A stretch of 64,000 nucleotides of DNA from the NCBI GenBank assembly GCA_947044405.1, contig CAMRHE010000166.1, positions 186,001-250,000 of the forward strand, written 5' to 3'. Under the pieces are notes generated by a model. It saw only the letters and a program-made list of their open reading frames with translations, did no database searches and was not told the DNA's origin. Each line of letters opens with the position of its first letter. Within the stretch, counting starts at the first letter, position 1. Below, one piece after another: positions 31,983 to 43,816 of this stretch. This stretch comes from Leptodactylus fallax. Taxonomy: Eukaryota; Chordata; Amphibia; Anura; Leptodactylidae. A program made the position numbers and the translations under genes.

Positions 31983-33452
31983 TTTCTAAATGAGAATTTG
32001 GTAAATGTATGGTGCAACAGGGTGTCTACAGCTAAATAATATGGAGCCATAGGGACCACGTGTGTGCCATCTACAGGCTCTGTTCACACAGCTTTGCCAT
32101 GTACATAAGACAGGGCTTCATAAGAATTCATGTCTGCAATTACTGACAAAATCACTTTTTAATGGCCGTCATTATATCGTCATTATCTCATGATTTGAAT
32201 ACGATGAATAGCTGAGCAAAAAAAAAAAAAAATAAAAAAAATAATAACCATTGCCAGTTTTATAACTATCTCCCAGATCCTATTATGAAGACAGCTGGCA
32301 TAGCTCCTTAAAAGATGTGTCATGGCAGGACAATTCCTTAATGTATAGGGGTTTTGACTTTACAACTTTTAATGATATTTTAATATGACATGTCATTGAT
32401 CACCTATCAGTGGGGATTCTATTGACTTGTCATAAAGCAGTAACGTGGGGAAAGCTTGTTAATAAAGTATATAAGTTTGCACTGATAAACTGGATGGTCC
32501 CTCTCCTCTTGAGTTCTCAGGACACAACATCAGAGGTTACAAAGTCTTTGCGATTTTAAGTTGAGGAACATTATTCTGAAATTGTTCCACAATTCTTAGA
32601 TGTTGTTTCTCACAGAATGGTGAGCCTCTGACCAACTTTGCTTATGAGAAACTGTAGGCAAACGTTTTATTTTTTTTTTAACAGGTTAACTCAAAGATGG
32701 TCAAAGAATGACTATAATCACATCAGAATATAATAAAACCTTTGGGGGAGGGACTTCCTGGATGTGTATGAGTGGTCAACTCATAACATGACCATCTATG
32801 GTACAGGAATTTGAAGGATGTTTAGCAGCTGATCAGTAACATAATAATATACAGAAATACAGAGCGATCAGTAACAGTAACAGAAATTATCCTATAAATG
32901 GACAGCAAGAAATACATACAGACTGATCAGGGAGACATTAACCTTGTCATATCCCATCAATAAGACACTATGATTTTATGGGAAAGAAACGTCCTATTAC
33001 AGAGACTCTGCCTCTATTACAGTCATGTGACAGTTGAAAATTGATCCTCCAACTTCTTTTTTTTTTTATTAGTACTACTTACTTTTCTACTTACTTTTCT
33101 AGTCTTTTATTAAGCCTATCTCAACTTTTGAGATGTGCTCCTGCCATCAATATCTAAATGGGTTAATTTTTTCAAATGAAATGGGAAAATGTCTAATTTT
33201 CAACTTCTGATATGTGTTCAGTATTTTATTGTGAAGAAAATCTGGTTATATAAATCATTTTATTATTGTTTTCTTTAAATTTTACAGTGTCAGAACTTTT
33301 TTTTTAGAATTGAGGGTCTATTACCTGTATTCCACCCCCTGGGGGAATGCTAATACCTCTTTGCTTCACAATACACCATACATACAGGCCATGTCTGGTA
33401 TTCTAGCCCTACTCAGCCTTGTTCACTTTGATCTGCTGATAAGTGGGGGTCC
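31983..33452. other. Non-coding block without recognisable TEs
   Basis: A+T-rich. 32090-32230 ('TTTTTAATGGCCGTCATTA', 'CATGATTTGAATACGATGA') has the look of a conserved non-coding element, but this cannot be shown from one sequence. A poly-A tract lies at 32219-32245. No gene-like ORF. Confidence 0.4.
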
Positions 33453-34149
33453 CAGAGGCGTAGCTAGCGGGGGGGCAGAGGCTGCCCCGGGCCCACTGAA
33501 TTTTTGGGGGGCCCACCCCGGGGCCGCCATTAATACATCCTTTATTTCTAACTAGATCGGTGTCTGAAGACACCGATCTAGTTAAAATGTAACCTGAAAC
33601 TTAACAGTATTGTAAACCGCAAGCCAGTACAGGTTTGCGGTTTACAAGATGCCGAGACCACAGACGATTTCTGCTTCTCAGCACGGGCGGCGCGATGACA
33701 TCACAACAACCCGCCGCCTGCACTCAGACACAGACGTCTTGTGCGTGGACAGGGAGGAAGCGCCGACGGCTCCATTCAGCATCGCAGGTGAGTATGACTT
33801 TTGTTTTTGTTTTTTTTAGCTTAGTTGTGGGTATATTAATAGTATAAGGGGTGGTTAGGAGGGGGAAATATAACTATAAGGGAGGGTTCATTAGGGGGCA
33901 TTATCATTATGATGATGGGGGGTCATTTATATAAGGGTTATTAGGAGGTATTATTAATACAAGGGGGAGGTTATTTATATAAGGGGCCATTAGGGGGCAT
34001 CATTTATATTAGGAGGCATTATGAACATAAGGGGGGTGGTCTTTAATATAAGGAGCCATTAGAGATGCATTATATATGTCAGGGTGAATCAGGGGCATAA
34101 TATGAGGGTCAATTAATTTAATTAAGGTGACACTTGGGTTTTAATAAGA

Positions 34150-34703
34150 CTAAGGCCCCACATAGTGGGCTGCAGGAAAAACCGCAGCGGTAACATTGTG
34201 GTTTTTCTCGCAGCACTTTTCACAGAAGGTCTGCAGAGGTTTCCCCTGTGGACTTTCAATGCACCTATATGGAAACCGCCGGTGTTCTCTAGGTATAATT
34301 GAAATGCTTCAATTTCCAAAACCGCAACGGTTTTGGAAATCGCAGTGCATCTGCTGCACGTATTTTTCTGCAATGTGTGGATGGAATTTGCTAAATGTAA
34401 AATGCCGGGTTTTTTTCTGTGGTTTTTCGCCACATGTGGCCCCCATCCCCACTTTGCAGTAAAATGTGTGCAGCGGATACACTGCGATTTCCAAAACAGA
34501 CGCAGTTTTGGAAATCGCAGCATGTCAATTATACCTACGGAAATGCTGGCGGTTTTCCTGTAGATATAATTGAAGCAGAAAGTCTGCAGAGGAAACCTCT
34601 GCGAACTCTCTGTGCAAAGTGCTGCAGGAAAAACCGCGATGCGTCGCAGCTGCGGTTTTTCCCGCAGCTCTTTTTTGCTGCAGGACACCACGTGGGGCCT
34701 TAG
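34150..34703. mobile_element. MITE-like repeat with CTAAGGCCCCAC inverted ends
   Basis: Left 'CTAAGGCCCCACATAGTGG', right complement 'CTAAGGCCCCACGTGGTG'. The interior contains several inverted words ('TTCCAAAACCG', 'GGAAACCTCTGC', 'AAAAACCGC'), giving a multi-stem structure. Other copies: 9847-10300 (truncated) and 40022-40284 (short). No clear target duplication. Confidence 0.75.
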
Positions 34704-34705
34704 CC

Positions 34706-35300
34706 TTAAAGAGGACCTTTCACGTCCTCATGTATATGCTGTTTTACATACCGCTAGAAAGCCAACAGCACGCTAAATTCAGTGCACTGCCGGCTTTCCC
34801 GGTATGTGCCCTGGGGCTGGAGATATCGGGAGTCTTAGTTTCACGGTTTACTGTCAGAAGGGCGTTCCTGACAGTCTAGCTGCGCTGTGAGGAACGCCCT
34901 CCCTGACAGTTCTCGTTCATAGACTTGTACTGGGGGGGCGTTCCTTACAACTCAGCGTCATCTCTGGGCTATAAGGAACGCCCCCTCTCTGTACTCGCCC
35001 ATAGCGCTGTACTGTCAGAGGGGGCGTTCCTTACTGCCCGGCGATGACGCTGAGCTGTGAGGAACGCCCCCTCAGTACAAGTCTATGAACGAGAACTGTC
35101 AGAGAGGGAGTTCCTCACAGCGTAGCTAGACTGTCAGGAACGCCCTTCTGACAGTAAACCGTGAAACTAAGACTGCCGATATCTCCAGCCCCGGGGGCAC
35201 ATACTGGGAAAGCCGGCAGTGCGCTGAATTCAGCGTGCTGTCGGCTTTCTATCGGTATGTAAAACAGCATATACATGAGGACGTGAAAGGTCCTCTTTAA
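34706..35300. mobile_element. 595-bp palindromic TTAA-flanked MITE
   Basis: TTAA at 34706-34709 and 35297-35300; inverted ends AGAGGACCTTTCACGTCC. The arms are nearly perfect complements for over 200 bp (ATGTATATGCTGTTTTACAT, GAAAGCC..CAGC, GGAGATATCGG, GTTTCACGGTTTACTGTCAG). The centre has several 'GGGGCGTTCCT' repeats in both orientations. TTAA plus AGRGG ends fits the Kolobok/T2 type. H2, the sister of H5, lacks it. Confidence 0.88.
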
Positions 35301-35845
35301 GGAGTTTTCCAGCTCATTTTTATTGATGGTCTATCCTCAGAATAAAACATCAATAAAAGATAAGTGATTCCCCACTGATTAGCTGTATGAAGGGGCTATG
35401 GCGCCTGTTTATATCACACGCTGTCTGTTTATAGTGACTGTGTGATGTAATTCCAGCCTTGTCACATAGACGTGTATAGGACCAGTCTGTAGTTACATTA
35501 CATGGCCACTATGAAAAGAATGACACTATGTAAACAGAGAAGGGGTCACGGCGCTTACACAGGTACCACGGTTCATTCAAACAGCTGATCCTGGGGGTTC
35601 CGGGTATTGGAACCCCAATAATTTATTTTCCCTTTTTTTTTCCTTTTTAATTAGGAAACATCTGGGGCATTATTAATAAGGGCACTGTTTAAAGTGGTGC
35701 ACAGGGAAGTTATTAACTTAAAGATACACTTGGGGGTATTATTCATTATAGGGGGTTATATTATATATTTTATAATTGGGGTAGCTGCAGGATGGGGGCT
35801 TTGTGCAGGTGAGGATAATGTGAGTCGGGTGCCTGGAAAAGTGAG
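35301..35845 (+). repeat. Segment shared, inverted, with H1 (H5 copy)
   Basis: Starts with a TTAA-MITE-like 'TTAAGGAGTTTTCCAGCTC' that shares the TTAA of the preceding MITE, then runs through 'CCCACTGATTAGCTGTATGA' and the tract that pairs with 3380-3780. In H2 this whole stretch is missing; H2 has only the part equivalent to 35848-36135. Confidence 0.7.
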
Positions 35846-36135
35846 GAGCCAAAGATGTCTGTGTTGCAAACTTTACAGAGACTGGAAGAAGTGGTCATGG
35901 CCGTCCAGATAAAAGAGACGGGGAATGTGAATGATTAGTCACAGACGTCACCGGTAAGTCACTAAATGCTTCTGCCCTGTATTCACCTAAATCGTCTGCA
36001 GAGCCCTGTGTAGAGCTGCTATATACCACTATACGCTCACCGTATACTGATAGTATCGGTATACAAACAAGTCCAAGTTGGGGGCCCACTTGGACATGTT
36101 CGCCCCCCTGTGCTGAACCCCTAGCTACGCCTCTG

Positions 36136-37603
36136 GGGGGTCCCATAAGTAAAACACTCATAGTCCAGACAACCTCTGTAACATAACGTTACATAGCTTT
36201 GAATGATGAACAGGTAGAATACTTTTGGTTTTATAGCTTGTGTTTCTATATTTTTCTAAATCCTATGTGTTGCAACTGAGAACTAAAGAAATCAAAACAG
36301 TTCTCATTAAAATTGCTGGATCCACACTCTGAATTTTTTTTTTCCTATTGCAAAAGCACAGAAAATCTATCAGTGCCTTAAATGATTAATTCAGTATTAG
36401 ACTCTGTGAATGTTGGAAAATCGGAATATATGCAGTAGTGAAATACAATATTATCAGGGACAGGGCTAAAATTAGTGAGGCAGAGCAGATATATTCATCA
36501 AACAGCACCCAGGCCGTCTTCTGGGATTATCAAATTGATGCTGAAGTATATGAATAACAAACAGCAACCAGGTCAGCTTGTAATATTAATTCAGGTTGTA
36601 CTTGTCTAAGAAGACCCGTAATAGCTGCAATTTCTGCAAATTTGTTATTGCCAAGCAGTTTAAAATGTGCTAACTCTGAAGAAATGGACTGAAATATGAA
36701 GAGTTATCATTGCAATAAATTTATGACATTATTATTAAAATAATCATTAATAAACGAACACAGTGAAGCCTTGATGTCAGCTTACATTATGGCCTTTATA
36801 AAAACGCCCTTTAACTCTCCCCCCCCCCCCCAACACACACACACAAACAGTTCTGAAGGAATCCTGCTCGGCGGGGTTTGAGCAAAGTACATTACAGTTT
36901 ACCCTGAGCAGGATACAATCATGGAAACTACAGAGGGAACAGTCGCTTTAAGCAGCTCTAACTTCTAGAATCTTGGCTTTAAGATATGACCAAGATCATG
37001 TCTGTAGCCCACCTAGATTTTGAGATATCACTGGTTATAGTGGAGCTGCATATATTCATACCTTTACTTTAACCAGTGTGCAGAACTCGTGCAGCTGACA
37101 GTGTGCAGGGAGAGGAGAAGGTTTTCGCTATCTTTCAGATAACTTCAGGGGTGGGGGTACCATTGACTTTTGTTCATGATATCAGAAAGGATACTTGCCA
37201 TTTAACCCCTTATACGCTGTGATCAATGGTGAAGCAGCTTGATAAAGAAAAAAAAGACAAAATTTTTATTGCCACATCCATAATAACCCCTAAAATAAAA
37301 TAGTATGTTATTTATTTTACATGATAAATGCCATAACCTTTAAAATTCAGATGGCAGAATTGATATTTATTGTTCGTCTCACCTCTCAAAAAGTAATAAA
37401 AACTAATCAAAAAGTCATATGTACCCACAAAATACAAGGCTATATTGAAATAAAATGTAAAAAGTTATGAAAGTGGAATTGCAGGGATTGGAAAAATGTT
37501 ACTGGTTCAAGGCTAAAATGCATTAGATCTCTGAAAGATTAAAATGTACATAAGGCACCAGAGGTATGTTCCAGCAATATTTATTTGAGCCATAAATTTT
37601 TGT
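36136..37603. other. Non-coding block, candidate conserved non-coding DNA
   Basis: About 36330-36760 is A+T-rich, single-copy-looking, with homeodomain-like ATTA cores ('TTAAATGATTAATTCAG', 'TAATATTAATTCAGG'). A microsatellite of C then CA units lies at about 36818-36846. 37380-37450 ('AATCAAAAAGTCATATGTACC') is a fragment of the repeat at 58860-58900. No gene-like ORF. Confidence 0.4.
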
Positions 37604-39374
37604 GTGGACAACACTGTACCCACAAAAGTGGTGAGGTGCTTCTCTAACAACAAACCATGGATTAATCCTGATATAAAAGCTCTTCTCAAGGAGAAAAAGA
37701 AGGTATTTAGGTTAGGAGACAAGGAAGGACTGAGGGATGTACAAAAGGAGGTGAGGCGTCATGTCCGGGCGGGAAAAGTCAATTATAAGAGAAAAATGGA
37801 AGAGCAAATGAAAAACAAATACATTAGTGCAGTCTGGAAGGTCTTAAGTCAATATCTGGACACAGTCTGTCTCCCAGGTAGAAGTCTAAGTCTAAGTCGC
37901 TTAACGAACTAAATCTATAATTCAATAGATTTGATCACACACCAGCTCCTCCCACCCCAAGCATGTCATTCAATCCTCTCTACCACACTGACCTCACCTC
38001 TTGCTGTTAGTTCTTACCTCCAGATCAGTAAATCTAGCAATCAGTCATCTGGCTACAGTCTGATCTTCACACGTGCCCAGGTGAGAAGTAAACTCAGAAA
38101 GATCAAGGCCGGGAAGGCCGCAGGGCCAGATGGCATCAGTGCCAGGCTACTTAAGACTTGCAGGGACCAGCTGTGTGGTGTTATTACATATATGTTCAAT
38201 ATGAGCCTGAAGCTGGGAATGGTACCACAACTGTGGAAATCATCTTGTGTGGTACCAGTTGCAAAGACACCTCATCCGATGGACCTTAATGGCTACAGAG
38301 CTGTAGAATTGACATCCCACTTGATGAAGGTCTTAGAGAGATTGGTTCTCACACATCTCCGCCCTCTAGTGAGCTCGGCTATGGACCCTCTCCAGTTTGC
38401 TTATCGGCCGGGCATTGGGGTGGATGATTCCATCATCCAGCTTCTACACAGAGCTCTTTCTCACCTGGAGAAACCAGGGAACATTGTGAGAATAATGTTC
38501 TTTGATTCCTCCAGTGCTTTTAACACCATACAGCCAGGGCTACTGAGAGACAAGCGTTCCCTTGTTGGAATGAACCACCACCTCTCCAAGTGGATCCTAG
38601 ACTACCTCACTAACCGACCTCAATATGTGAGAGCCCGGGACTAAGTGTGAGACACTGTGATCTGTAATACGGGAGCACCTCAAGGTACAGTTCTTGCCCC
38701 TTTCCTCATCACACTGTACACTGTAGATTTTAGGTGCAACTCATCTAGCTGCTACTTACAGAAGTATTCTGATGACTCTGCAATAGTAAGCCTCATCACA
38801 GATGAAGATGACATGGAGTACAGAGAATTGAACCGGGATTTTGTGGATTGGTGCCAGTGGAATAACCTTAGGATTAATGCTGGGAAGACCAAGAAGATGA
38901 TGGTAGACTTTCACAAGAGCAGACACCCTCCAAAACCAGGGGACGGACATTGAGATAGTCAACAAGTATAAGTACCTGGGTGTTCTCCTCAGTAATAAGC
39001 TGGACTGGGCAGATCACTTGGATGCACTGTACAGGAAGGGCCACAGCAGGTTCTACCTGATTAGTAGGCTGAGAGCCTTTGGAGTCCAGGGGGCACTTCT
39101 GAGGGCCTTTTTCAACTCTGTAGTGGCATCAGCCATCTTCTTGAGAGTGGCCTGCTGGGGGAGTAGCATATCAACCAGGGATAGGAATAGACTTGACAAG
39201 CTGATTAGAAGGGCCAGCTCTGCCCTGGGGAGCCCCCTGGACCTAGTGCAGGTGGTGGGTAACAGAAGGATGCTGTCCATGGTGAGCTCCATGCTGGAGA
39301 ATAAGTCCCATTCCATGCATGAGACCGTGATAGCACTGGGCAGTACTGTCAGTGACCGACTGCTTTCACCCTAA
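37604..39374 (+). pseudogene. LINE ORF2 fragment, reverse transcriptase
   Basis: Linker between endonuclease and RT (NKPWINPDIKALLKEKKK) starts the readable part. RT motifs follow: GPDGISARLLK, LNGYRAVELTSHLMKVLERL, motif A-type FFDSSSAFNTIQP, TGAPQGTVLAPFL, and the active-site motif YSDD (FxDD class) followed by NAGKTKKMMVDF. The C-terminal part (YLISRLRAFGV, NRLDKLIRRAS) is in another frame after about 38950. In-frame stops lie at 37910-37912 and 38642-38644 and near 38648, so the gene is dead. The wording of the RT is close to Rex1/L2 elements of fish and frogs; clade not certain. Confidence 0.87.
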
Positions 39375-39660
39375 GTGTGAGAAGAAGCGCTATCAGAAGT
39401 TTTTCCTCCCCACTGCGGTTAGGCTTTACAACCAACACCGACCTAAGCGGAGATCACTCCATACAGAGAACTGAAAGATCTTTAAGTTGTGGTATCCCTT
39501 CTACTACTTTTTTTTTACCTGTACCTTTTTATTTGTACCTACTGTCACTGTAATGCCTCTACCTTGGAGCTTTTGTATATTGTATTTGTATTATCTATGC
39601 TGCTGTAACACACTGAATTTCCCCCATGGTGGGACTATTAAAGGATTATCTTATCTTAAA
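37604..39660 (+). mobile_element. 5'-truncated non-LTR retrotransposon (CR1/L2/Rex1-like LINE)
   Basis: Only the RT part and 3' end remain; the endonuclease domain and 5' end are absent. The 3' end is 'GAATTTCCCCCATGG'...'ATTAAAGG' followed by ATTATCTTATCTTA, a short tandem tail in place of poly-A, as in CR1/L2-type LINEs. 5' truncation is the usual product of incomplete target-primed reverse transcription. Confidence 0.85.
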
Positions 39661-42455
39661 TTCAAAATCTACATTTTCAGGAGGATTTTTGCAATTTTAA
39701 TGTGACTGAGTATTAAATGCTGTCTTTGTATCTGCCAATACTACTTTTTGGGGTATGATATTTGATTGACTACTCTAACTGTAAAGAATCCTTCCATATA
39801 CCTGTGTTGTTAAAAAATAACATCTGTTTTGGGTAAAGTAACCCAATATGTGGGTATAAACTGACATTTAGGCACACAGCAAGGAGCGCTATTTAGCTTT
39901 TAAACCATAGATTTAAACAGTTTGTTTTTGGATGGTATGCCACTTTTACAGAGCCCTTGAAATGGCAGTAAAGTGGAATCCCCTGAGATGTGGCTACGTT
40001 TTGGAAACTATACCTTTGTAGGCTGGGGGCTCCACGTGGCATAAACTGCAGCGTTTTACAGTGCACTGCTAGCGAATCCCATCCATGCCTTGCGAAAAAT
40101 ACGCGCAGCGGACCTTTATCTACGGAAATACCGGCAGTTGCCCTATAGGTATAATGTAAGCAGAAAGTCCGCAGAGGAAACCTCTGCAGACTATCTGTGA
40201 AAAGCACTGTGGGAAAAACTGTGATGCATTGGTTTCTCCCGCAGCGCTTTTTTGCTGTGGCCCACCACATGGGGCCTTAGCCTTAAAAAATTTATCAAAG
40301 TACATAGTGAACATTCCCCCTTCCACCTCAAGTGTTGCTAACATGAATTTGTTTTCCAGAAATGAATGTGAAGCTGTTGTACCAATAGTAACCCAGTTTT
40401 TAGAGTGTGTCTCTTAACATATTGGGAACTGAAATGGAATTTTTGTTAAAAAATTAAAATTTCATCTTGCACCATCCACTATGTATTCATTTATGGGAAG
40501 CACCACTCACATCAAAATGTTCTGTATATGACTTGAGAAATTTCTAAAGGGTGCAGTTTATAAAATGGGATGATATCTTGGAGGTTAATTTTTAAAATGA
40601 CAACTAAGAGCTTTTGCAATTGGCCAAATTAGGCCTCAAATGTGCTTGGTGCTCTGTCAATTCTGAGCCTGTATTTCCAGGCAAAAGATTAAGGCTGTTT
40701 TTTAAGATCAGGAAACACATCATAATATCTAGAGAGCTGACTTTTCACATTGGCACACCAGGCATGGTATATTGGGCACTGAAATGGCATATTTCTAGTA
40801 AAATTTAATTTTCATTTTGCACCATCCGCTGCACATCACATTTGGGGTATACATTTCTGGGGTCAACAAGATCACTATACCACTTGATAATTTTCTTGAG
40901 GTGTATAGTTTTCAAAATGGGGTCAAGTTTTGGTAATTTTCACTGCACTATCACCTTAGGGGCTTATTTTCATAACCAGTTTTGCTCCTTTCAATTTGTG
41001 CCCTAACTTGTGTCCAAACAGAGGTTTACATCCACATGTGGGGTATTACCATATTCAAGAGAAATTGCATAACAAACTATGGTGTGCCTTTCCTCCTTTT
41101 ACCCCTTGTGAAGTTGAAGAATTTAGGGCAAGAGCAACATTTTGTTGGAAAAATATAATTTTCATTTACACAGCCAAATTCTATGTAATACATATCGGTC
41201 AAAATGCTCACTAAAAACCTTAATTAATTGAGGAATATAGTTTCCAGAATAAGGTCACTTATGGGCTGTTCTGGTATCTAAGGGCCTCTCCAAATGCAAC
41301 ATGGCACCTTATAAAATTATTTATTTAACATCTACTCTCCAAAACCCAATGATACTTCCCTTCTGTGCCCTGCCGTGTGCCTAAACAGCAGCTTACATCC
41401 ACATGTAAAGCATTTCTGTACTCAAGAGAAGTTTCACAACAATGTTGGGTTACATTTTTTCCTTTAACCCCTTGTAAATTTAGGGCTAAATGAAAGTCTT
41501 ATTGAAAAAATAGAAATTTCTAAATTTCAACTTCATTTTAATTCCTGTGAAATGATTATAGGGTCAACAAACTAAATATTGTTTTAGATGATTTGTGAGG
41601 TGCAGTTTTGGGGGGTGATTTATGGGGGTTTCTAATATAGTTACCTTTAAAAGCTTCCTTCAGATCTGAATTGGTCCCTAAGAAATTGTTTTTAGAAACT
41701 TTCTTGAAAATATGGAAAATTGCATAATAGATTAAAAATATAGATTATAAATTGCTGTATATACTAATGTTCTAAAAAATTAAAGGATGTCTAAAGATCG
41801 AAAGCAGAAAATGTCACATTTTGGAAAGAGTTTTTTCTAAATTTTCACCAAATGTCCTATTTTTTTCATAAATAAATACAAAACATATTAACCAAGTTTA
41901 CCATTACATTAAGTACATTAAACCAAATTATATTCCATTCATTGCATATACAGTTATACTATTAAACTGTCCAGGATGCTTTACCTTACTTTTAACATTA
42001 AATTTCATCTCCATGATCTTTACAGTGCTGCTAGCTTACAATATTTTACAAACCTTTTAGGAACGGAATACAATTTTCCTGTCTTATATAGGTTAGTCTT
42101 CACTGCAATATAGCATTTTTACTATAACCCAAATTCATTTGTGTTTCCAGCTCTGGCAGATGTTATTTCATTTAAGGAAATCATTAAAGGGATTCTATTA
42201 TTGAGAGAGGCATTTTTCAATAACACCACGTCATAATAGCCTTTAGAAAGACTATTCTTTGCCTACCTTTATTTTTCTGATCCGCGCCGCCATTTCTGAG
42301 AATTTTCTTTTTTTTTTTTTTTAAATAAGGGACACACTGCAGGTATTTTCTGTAATCAGAGGTACAGTAGGGGCATTTTGTATCTGAAGTCACAGTCTGT
42401 AATCTGAGTCACAGTTTGGGAACTTTTTAAATTGGGGAAACAATCATTTCATATA
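39661..42455. repeat. Anuran dispersed repeat with internally repeated modules, then plain non-coding
   Basis: From about 39730 to 41640 a module of a few hundred bases recurs in diverged form: 'CATTTTGCACCATCC' at 40463 and 40816, 'TTGAGGTGTATAGTTTTCAA'-like at 40540, 40895 and 41230, 'TTTACATCCACATGTGGGG' at 41025 and 41390, 'ACCCCTTGTGAAG' at 41101 and 41468. This is the type of long non-coding repeat common in frogs. 41640-42455 is A+T-rich without further structure except a T-run at 42308-42323. Confidence 0.6.
40022..40284. mobile_element. Short copy of the CTAAGGCCCCAC MITE
   Basis: Left 'GGCTGGGGGCTCCACGTGG', right complement 'GGCTAAGGCCCCATGTGGTG'. Interior 'GCAGAGGAAACCTCTGCAG' and 'GCGCTTTTTTGCTG' match 34150-34703. 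It is inserted in the dispersed repeat around it. Confidence 0.7.
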
Positions 42456-42615
42456 CAGTACAGACCAAAAGTTTGGACACACCTTCTCATTCCAAGAGTT
42501 TTCTGTATTTTCATGACTATAAAAAATGTAGATTCACACTGAAGGCATCAAAACTATGAATTAACACATGTGGAATAACAAAAAAGTGTGAAACAACTGA
42601 AAATATGTCTTATAT

Positions 42616-43662
42616 TCAAGGTTCTTCAAAGTAGCCACCTTTTGCTTTGATTACTGCTTTGCACACTCTTGGCATTCTCTTGATGAGCTTCAAGAGGTAG
42701 TCACCTGAAATGGTCTTCCAACAGTCTTGAAGGAGTTCCCAGAGATGCTTAGCACTTGTTGGCCCTTTTGCCTTCACTCTGCAGTCAAGATCACCCAAAA
42801 CCATCTCGATTGGGTTCAGGTCTGGTGACTGTGGAGGCCAGGTCATCTGGCATAGCACCCCATCACTCTCCTTCTTGGTCAAATAGCCCTTACACAGTCT
42901 GGAGGTGTGTTTGGGGTCATTGTCCTGTTGAAAAATAAATGATGGTCCAACTAAACGCAAACCGGATGGAATAGCATGCCGCTGCAAGATGCTGTGGTAA
43001 CCATGCTGGTTCAGTATTCCTTCAATTTTGAATAAATCCCCAACAGTGTCACCAACAAAGCACCCCCACACCATCACACCTCCTCCTCCATGCTTCACGG
43101 TGGGAACCAGGCATGTAGAGTCCATTCGTTCACCTTTTCTGCATCGCACAAAGACACGGTGGTTGGAACCAAAGATCTCAAATTTGGACTCATCAGACCA
43201 AAGCACAGATTTCCACAGGTCTAATGTCCATTCCTTGTGTTCTTTAGCCCAAACAAGTCTCTTCTGCTTGTTGCCTGTCCTTAGTAGTGGTTTCCTAGCA
43301 GCTATTTTACCATGAAGGCCTGCTGCACACAGTCTCCTCTTAACAGTTGTTGTAGAGATGTGTCTGCTGCTAGAACTCTGTGTGGCATTGACCTGGTCTC
43401 TAATCTGAGCTGCTGTTAACCTGCGATTTCTGAGGCTGGTGACTCGGATGAACTTATCCTCCGCAGCAGAGGTGACTCTTGGTCTTCCTTTCCTGGGGCA
43501 TTCCTCATGTGAGCCAGTTTCTTTGTAGCGCTTGATGGTTTTGGCCACTGCACTTGGGGACACTTTCAAAGTTTTCCCAATTTTTTGGACTGACTGACCT
43601 TCATTTCTTAAAGTAATGATGGCCACTCGTTTTTCTTTACTTAGCTGCTTTTTTCTTGCCAT
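42616..43662 (-). CDS. Intact Tc1-like transposase, DD38E spacing
   Basis: 348 residues from MARKKQLSKEKR to GYFEEP, no stop or frameshift, so the start and end are natural. Residues 1-110 are the paired-like DNA-binding part: a first helix-turn-helix (SVQKIGKTLKVSPSAVAKTI), the basic RKGRPR AT-hook-like motif at 57-62, and a second helix-turn-helix. The catalytic residues are D157 (WSDESKFE), D247 (QQDNDPKHT) and E286 (LNPIE). There are 38 residues between D247 and E286, compared with 34 in classical Tc1 proteins. Published work describes a DD38E sibling family of Tc1 (called Intruder) in fish and other animals; this protein fits that spacing, but membership needs an alignment. It would cut at the TIRs and insert at TA. 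Confidence 0.93.
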   Translation of the reverse strand: MARKKQLSKEKRVAIITLRNEGQSVQKIGKTLKVSPSAVAKTIKRYKETGSHEECPRKGRPRVTSAAEDKFIRVTSLRNRRLTAAQIRDQVNATQSSSSRHISTTTVKRRLCAAGLHGKIAARKPLLRTGNKQKRLVWAKEHKEWTLDLWKSVLWSDESKFEIFGSNHRVFVRCRKGERMDSTCLVPTVKHGGGGVMVWGCFVGDTVGDLFKIEGILNQHGYHSILQRHAIPSGLRLVGPSFIFQQDNDPKHTSRLCKGYLTKKESDGVLCQMTWPPQSPDLNPIEMVLGDLDCRVKAKGPTSAKHLWELLQDCWKTISGDYLLKLIKRMPRVCKAVIKAKGGYFEEP

Positions 43663-43816
43663 AATACAAATTCTAACACTCCATTTAGTAGGACTATCAG
43701 CTGTGTATCCACCTGACTTCTGAACAACACAACTGATGGTCCCAACCCCATTTCTAAGGCAAGAAATCCCACTTATTAAACCTGACAGGGCACACCTGTG
43801 AAGTGAAAACCATTTC

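Larger units (their letters stand above)
33453..36135. mobile_element. hAT-like non-autonomous element H5 with perfect ends
   Basis: Perfect 15-bp inverted ends CAGAGGCGTAGCTAG and a perfect 8-bp duplication GGGGGTCC at 33445-33452 and 36136-36143. Same family as H2. The interior includes a small hairpin 'GATCGGTGTCTGAAGACACCGATC' (33557-33580), GGGGGCATTAT-rich sequence, two inner MITEs (34150-34703 and 34706-35300), and the segment shared with H1 (35330-36010). Comparison with H2 shows what was added in each lineage. No transposase. Confidence 0.93.
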
